Positions 12,587 through 14,895 of a DNA stretch of 14,895 nucleotides are shown here, one piece after another (position 1 is the stretch's first letter; each line of letters opens with the position of its first letter). The position numbers were made by a program, and so were the translations under genes. The notes below the pieces were generated by a model, which searched no databases, was not told the DNA's origin, and was given only the letters and a program-made list of their open reading frames with translations. The DNA comes from Omnitrophica bacterium RIFCSPLOWO2_01_FULL_45_10b (GTDB taxonomy: Bacteria > Omnitrophota > Omnitrophia > Omnitrophales > Danuiimicrobiaceae): contig MHFM01000067.1 of the NCBI GenBank assembly GCA_001804205.1, positions 1,620 to 16,514 on the forward strand, in the 5' to 3' direction.

Positions 12587-13210
12587 ATGAAACAAAGCAA
12601 GATCGATTTCTTTTTTTCAGAGCTTGACCATGAATTCCAAAAACCGGCGGAAGTGATTATTACGGGGGCTGCGTGTGCGGCGCTCATGGGATACGTGCGG
12701 CCAAGCGCGGATATTGATTTTGAAATTAGACTGAAGGGCAGTCGCCGGAGTTCTCAAGATAAAGTTTTGCTCGAACACGCCGTGGAGCAAAGTTCAAAAA
12801 AAACCTCACTCGCCACCAATTATTCAGAAGATATTTCGCATTGGTCCATGATCGATTATTTGGATTATCGCAAAAAAGCGAAACCTTATAAAACCTTTGG
12901 CCGTTTGCGCGTCAAACTCATGGCTCCGGAACATTGGACCATTGGTAAAATGGGACGTTTTCTAGCACTCGATATTCTCGATATGAGAAAAGTGATTCAG
13001 AAAATGTGGCTTGAGCCCGATGCGTTAATCAAAACCTGGGCTAAGGCGTTTCGTCTAAGCCCATTGTCATTGGCAAAGGGGCAGTTTCGGGATCATGTCC
13101 TTTATTTCCTACGGAATTACGGCAAAGCCGTTTGGGGCAGAGGATTTGATTCCCAAAGCGCGATTCAAAATTTCCACCGCTACGCTAAGATCAGGACTAC
13201 AGTCAAATGA
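12587..13210 (+). CDS. Nucleotidyltransferase-fold protein, module 2 (DUF6036/AbiEii-like, putative toxin)
   Basis: 207 residues from ATG 12587; the open frame to 12551 lies inside the palindromic element and is rejected. The core is EVIITGAACAALMGYVRP followed by SADIDFEIRL, with D42 and D44 as the expected metal ligands. RVKLMAPEHWTIGKMGRFLA then LDILDM resembles the Pro-Glu-Asp/Lys segment of small AbiEii-type and related nucleotidyltransferases. A third catalytic acid is not obvious, so activity is uncertain. GAGGTGG, five bases upstream, is a usable ribosome binding site but sits in the stem of the adjacent element. The stop codon TGA is part of a second ATGA followed by the second element. 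Likely partner: XRE-2. Confidence 0.7.
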   Translation: MKQSKIDFFFSELDHEFQKPAEVIITGAACAALMGYVRPSADIDFEIRLKGSRRSSQDKVLLEHAVEQSSKKTSLATNYSEDISHWSMIDYLDYRKKAKPYKTFGRLRVKLMAPEHWTIGKMGRFLALDILDMRKVIQKMWLEPDALIKTWAKAFRLSPLSLAKGQFRDHVLYFLRNYGKAVWGRGFDSQSAIQNFHRYAKIRTTVK

Positions 13211-13313
13211 TCCCACCACCTGCTTTTCAAGAGCGTATTTTAATTTCCCATCAATACGCTCTTGAACTTTACAAGTTTTCGATACAGAGCATCGAAGAAA
13301 GCAGGTGGTTGGG
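13211..13313. repeat. Three-way-junction palindromic element, copy 2, flanked by ATGA
   Basis: The outer stem pairs 13210-13226 (ATCCCACCACCTGCTTT) with 13298-13315 (AAAGCAGGTGGTTGGGAT): 17 bp with one bulge, now on the right arm. Hairpin A pairs TCAAGAGCGTATT (13227-13239) with AATACGCTCTTGA (13253-13265), again perfect over 13 bp. After a 12-base linker, hairpin B pairs TTCGAT (13278-13283) with ATCGAA (13291-13296). ATGA flanks the element at 13207-13210 (stop of the nucleotidyltransferase) and 13314-13317 (start of the histidine kinase). AGGTGG in the right arm is the kinase ribosome binding site. Confidence 0.85.
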
Positions 13314-14768
13314 ATGAATCCATACAGTTTTGCTTTGGCTTTGTTTGCTTTTGGAAGTTTTTTCATCGGCCTCCTGGTCTGGTTTAAACGTAATGATGTT
13401 GTCGGCCGGCTTTACTTTGTCTTTTCTGCTTTAACGTCTATTTGGGCTTTTGGATTTGCTTTGATGATGGCTGAGCGCGCGTCTTATTCGCTTGCCCTCT
13501 GGTCTGTACGCGTTGCTGACGCGGCAGCCATATTTATTCCGGCCACATGGTTTCATCTTGTATTGCTCGTTTCCAAAAGTGCAAGTCGTTATAAGAAATT
13601 GTTACTTGCTGTATATTTTTTCGCAACAATCATCTTTTGTTTCGGGTTTACGCCGCTTTTTATTCCAAGCGTTAAGCCAATAATGAGTTTTAAATATTGG
13701 ACCTCTCCAGGACCGGCGTTCCATTTTTTTACGCTCTTATTTTTTGTTATTGTCCCTTATAGTTTTCTCCATCTTTATCAACGAATTAAACAGGCGCATG
13801 CTTACGAAAAATTTCAGTTGTGGGGTTTCTTTTTAGCATCAGGAGCTGCTTTTATCGGCGGTTCGTTTACATTTTTTCCGAATTATGACATTTTGGTACC
13901 TCAGTACACTATTTTCTTAATGCCAGTTTATCCATTTATCACGGCATACTTTTTAATTCGCCATCATCTTTTTGATATTGAACAAGTTGCTGAAGTGTTC
14001 CAGCGCGAAAAATTGGCAACCATTGGTTTGCTCGCCGCTAGTATTAATCATGAAATTCGGAATCCGCTTTATGCCGTGAAAGGGCTTCTGGAAACCTATA
14101 TTGAAAACGAGAAAGAGGGGCTTTCCGGAAAAACACCTTTTGAAACTTCAGAAAGAGCTCTCAAGCAAGTAAATCGCGCTCTTGAAGTGATTACGAAACT
14201 TAACCGCTTTGCCAAACCCATGACTGAAGAGACCACACAAAATCAGAAGGCTTCCGTTCAAGAAGCTCTCCAAAATGTCTTAGATCTTGTCTCTCATGAA
14301 TTTGAACTCGATAAAATTCATATCCAAAATAATCTCCCCAAGGATTTATCGCCAATCCAAGCCGACCAAAGACAGATAGAAGAAATTCTATTTAACTTGA
14401 TTGTGAATGCTTGTCATGCGATGTCGGGCGGAGGGCAACTGACGATCACTTCTTCTTTTGATTGTCATCCTGAGCAAAGCGAAGGATCTCGAGATTCTTC
14501 GCCCTCCGTGAAGCAGCCCTTTAGGGTCGGGCTCAGAATGACAGACAGAGTCAGGATTACAATCAAAGACACAGGAACCGGCATTCCTTCCGAACAAGCC
14601 AGGCATCTGTTTGAACCTTTCCATACCACGAAAGGTGAAAAGGGCACTGGATTGGGACTTTATATTACAAAACAGTTGGTGGAACGGAATGGAGGAAAGA
14701 TTAAAGTTGAGACTCAAGAGGGAAAAGGAACTACTTTTTGGCTTGAGTTTAAAGCCGCTTCAGAATAA
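13314..14768 (+). CDS. 7TM sensor histidine kinase with an in-frame repeat insertion
   Basis: 484 residues from ATG 13314. Residues 1-225 contain about seven hydrophobic segments and match the 7TM N-terminal region of membrane-bound kinases. The HisKA dimerisation box is LLAASINHEIRNPL with phospho-acceptor H246. The ATPase domain has the N box (ILFNLIVNACHAM), G1 (IKDTGTGIP), F box (FEPFHTTKG) and G2 (GTGLGLYITK), so the kinase should be active. Between GGQLTITSSFD and DRVRITIKDTG, residues 384-410 come from an 81-bp palindromic repeat (CHPEQSEGSRDSS and so on) that keeps the frame. This point is a beta-hairpin turn in the fold, where an insert can be tolerated. No response regulator is adjacent downstream in the window. 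The gene starts directly at the three-way-junction element. Confidence 0.92.
   Translation: MNPYSFALALFAFGSFFIGLLVWFKRNDVVGRLYFVFSALTSIWAFGFALMMAERASYSLALWSVRVADAAAIFIPATWFHLVLLVSKSASRYKKLLLAVYFFATIIFCFGFTPLFIPSVKPIMSFKYWTSPGPAFHFFTLLFFVIVPYSFLHLYQRIKQAHAYEKFQLWGFFLASGAAFIGGSFTFFPNYDILVPQYTIFLMPVYPFITAYFLIRHHLFDIEQVAEVFQREKLATIGLLAASINHEIRNPLYAVKGLLETYIENEKEGLSGKTPFETSERALKQVNRALEVITKLNRFAKPMTEETTQNQKASVQEALQNVLDLVSHEFELDKIHIQNNLPKDLSPIQADQRQIEEILFNLIVNACHAMSGGGQLTITSSFDCHPEQSEGSRDSSPSVKQPFRVGLRMTDRVRITIKDTGTGIPSEQARHLFEPFHTTKGEKGTGLGLYITKQLVERNGGKIKVETQEGKGTTFWLEFKAASE
14463..14543. repeat. Dispersed palindromic repeat, family B, inside the kinase gene
   Basis: TGTCATCCTGAGC (14463-14475) at one end and GCTCAGAATGACA (14531-14543) at the other are complementary at 12 of 13 positions. 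GCGAAGGATCT and AGATTCTTCG inside also pair. The element is 81 bp, starts and ends on codon boundaries and adds 27 codons. A degenerate relative is at 1200-1248. Repeats of this TGTCATYCTGAGC type are widespread in bacterial intergenic DNA. Confidence 0.88.
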
Positions 14769-14769
14769 G

Positions 14770-14795
14770 CTGTGTTCTACCGATATATAACACAG
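14770..14795 (+). terminator. Hairpin after the histidine kinase gene
   Basis: CTGTGTT (14770-14776) pairs perfectly with AACACAG (14789-14795), loop 12 bases, two bases after the kinase stop codon. It is followed by TCAAAATT, with no T-tract, so it may be a processing or pausing hairpin more than an intrinsic terminator. Confidence 0.35.
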
Positions 14796-14827
14796 TCAAA
14801 ATTAAGTAACTAATCGATCGGGGAACC

Positions 14828-14895
14828 ATGAAAAAGAAAATTTTCTGTTTACCGGTAGTTGCATTCATTCTGTTGCTTTCATTTCCCAATTCTCT
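14828..14895 (+). CDS. Exported protein, start only (3' end outside window)
   Basis: The ATG at 14828 is preceded by GGGGA five bases upstream. The visible 22 residues, MKKKIFCLPVVAFILLLSFP then NS, show a positively charged start followed by a hydrophobic core, a Sec signal peptide or a membrane anchor. The mature protein is not visible, so nothing can be said about function. Confidence 0.6.
   Translation, partial: MKKKIFCLPVVAFILLLSFPNS

Noticed and set aside
12481..13313. The two structured elements as integron attC sites
   Set aside because: GTTGGGA at the right end of copy 2 resembles the attC core GTTRRRY, and stop codons at the left edge are also attC-like. Copy 1 lacks GTT (it has GGTGGGA), the last base is not a pyrimidine, the outer stem has no unpaired spacer between R and L boxes, and no integrase is visible. 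Kept only as an alternative.
14770..14827. A third three-way-junction element after the histidine kinase
   Set aside because: Only one 7-bp hairpin is present, no ATGA flanks and no TCCCA/TGGGA arms.
1..14895. CRISPR arrays, tRNA or rRNA genes and intact insertion sequences
   Set aside because: No regularly spaced direct repeats, no cloverleaf-like or rRNA segments and no transposase frame were found by eye on either strand.

Overview
The window reads as a chromosomal stretch of an uncultivated Gram-negative bacterium. It carries an MlaE-MlaF-MlaD lipid-transport operon, which implies an outer membrane. It also has a 7TM histidine kinase, a LicD-type sugar-decoration operon, dense toxin-antitoxin style genes and several families of dispersed palindromic repeats. 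Candidatus Omnitrophota or a relative is a reasonable guess from gene style; nothing in the window fixes the taxonomy.

Layout. 1-1058: the end of one single-receiver protein and a tandem-receiver protein, three receiver domains with no output domain. 1078-2048: a divergently read HTH-cupin regulator bracketed by two copies of a 104-105 bp palindromic repeat in opposite orientation, sharing a perfect 70-bp inverted core. 2049-3186: an intergenic region with repeated AGTCAA motifs, a 44-residue basic ORF and an unrecognised 254-residue protein. 3369-3919: a YefM-YoeB type toxin-antitoxin pair with a GTAC-core operator. 4121-5007: XRE regulator plus nucleotidyltransferase, module 1. 5046-7069: LicD-like transferase, cytidylyltransferase and methyltransferase, overlapping one another. 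7095-7850: VapBC. 7847-10120 (minus): mlaEFD. 10413-10937: thiol peroxidase Tpx. 11005-11991: HTH-Fic protein. 11978-13210: XRE regulator plus nucleotidyltransferase, module 2. 13314-14768: 7TM histidine kinase. 14828-end: start of an exported protein.

Functionally the window mixes housekeeping envelope and redox genes with at least five toxin/antitoxin or defence-like modules (YefM-YoeB, VapBC, Fic and two XRE-nucleotidyltransferase pairs). Most of these sit behind a short palindrome that looks like an autoregulatory operator.

The most striking signal lies between XRE-2, nucleotidyltransferase-2 and the histidine kinase. Two ~105-bp elements (12481-12586 and 13211-13313) share one predicted three-way-junction fold: a 17-bp outer stem with one bulge, a perfect 13-bp hairpin, a ~12-nt linker and a second hairpin. 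Their stems differ by many compensatory changes. Each is flanked on both sides by ATGA, which is the stop codon of the upstream gene on the left and the start codon of the downstream gene on the right. Removing either element rebuilds an ATGA stop/start overlap like the one still present in module 1 at 4495-4498. The elements therefore look like structured inserts that enter, or sit at, translational-coupling junctions without breaking either gene, and they supply the downstream ribosome binding site inside the stem. A second kind of tolerated insertion is an 81-bp palindromic repeat that adds exactly 27 codons to the ATPase domain of the histidine kinase.
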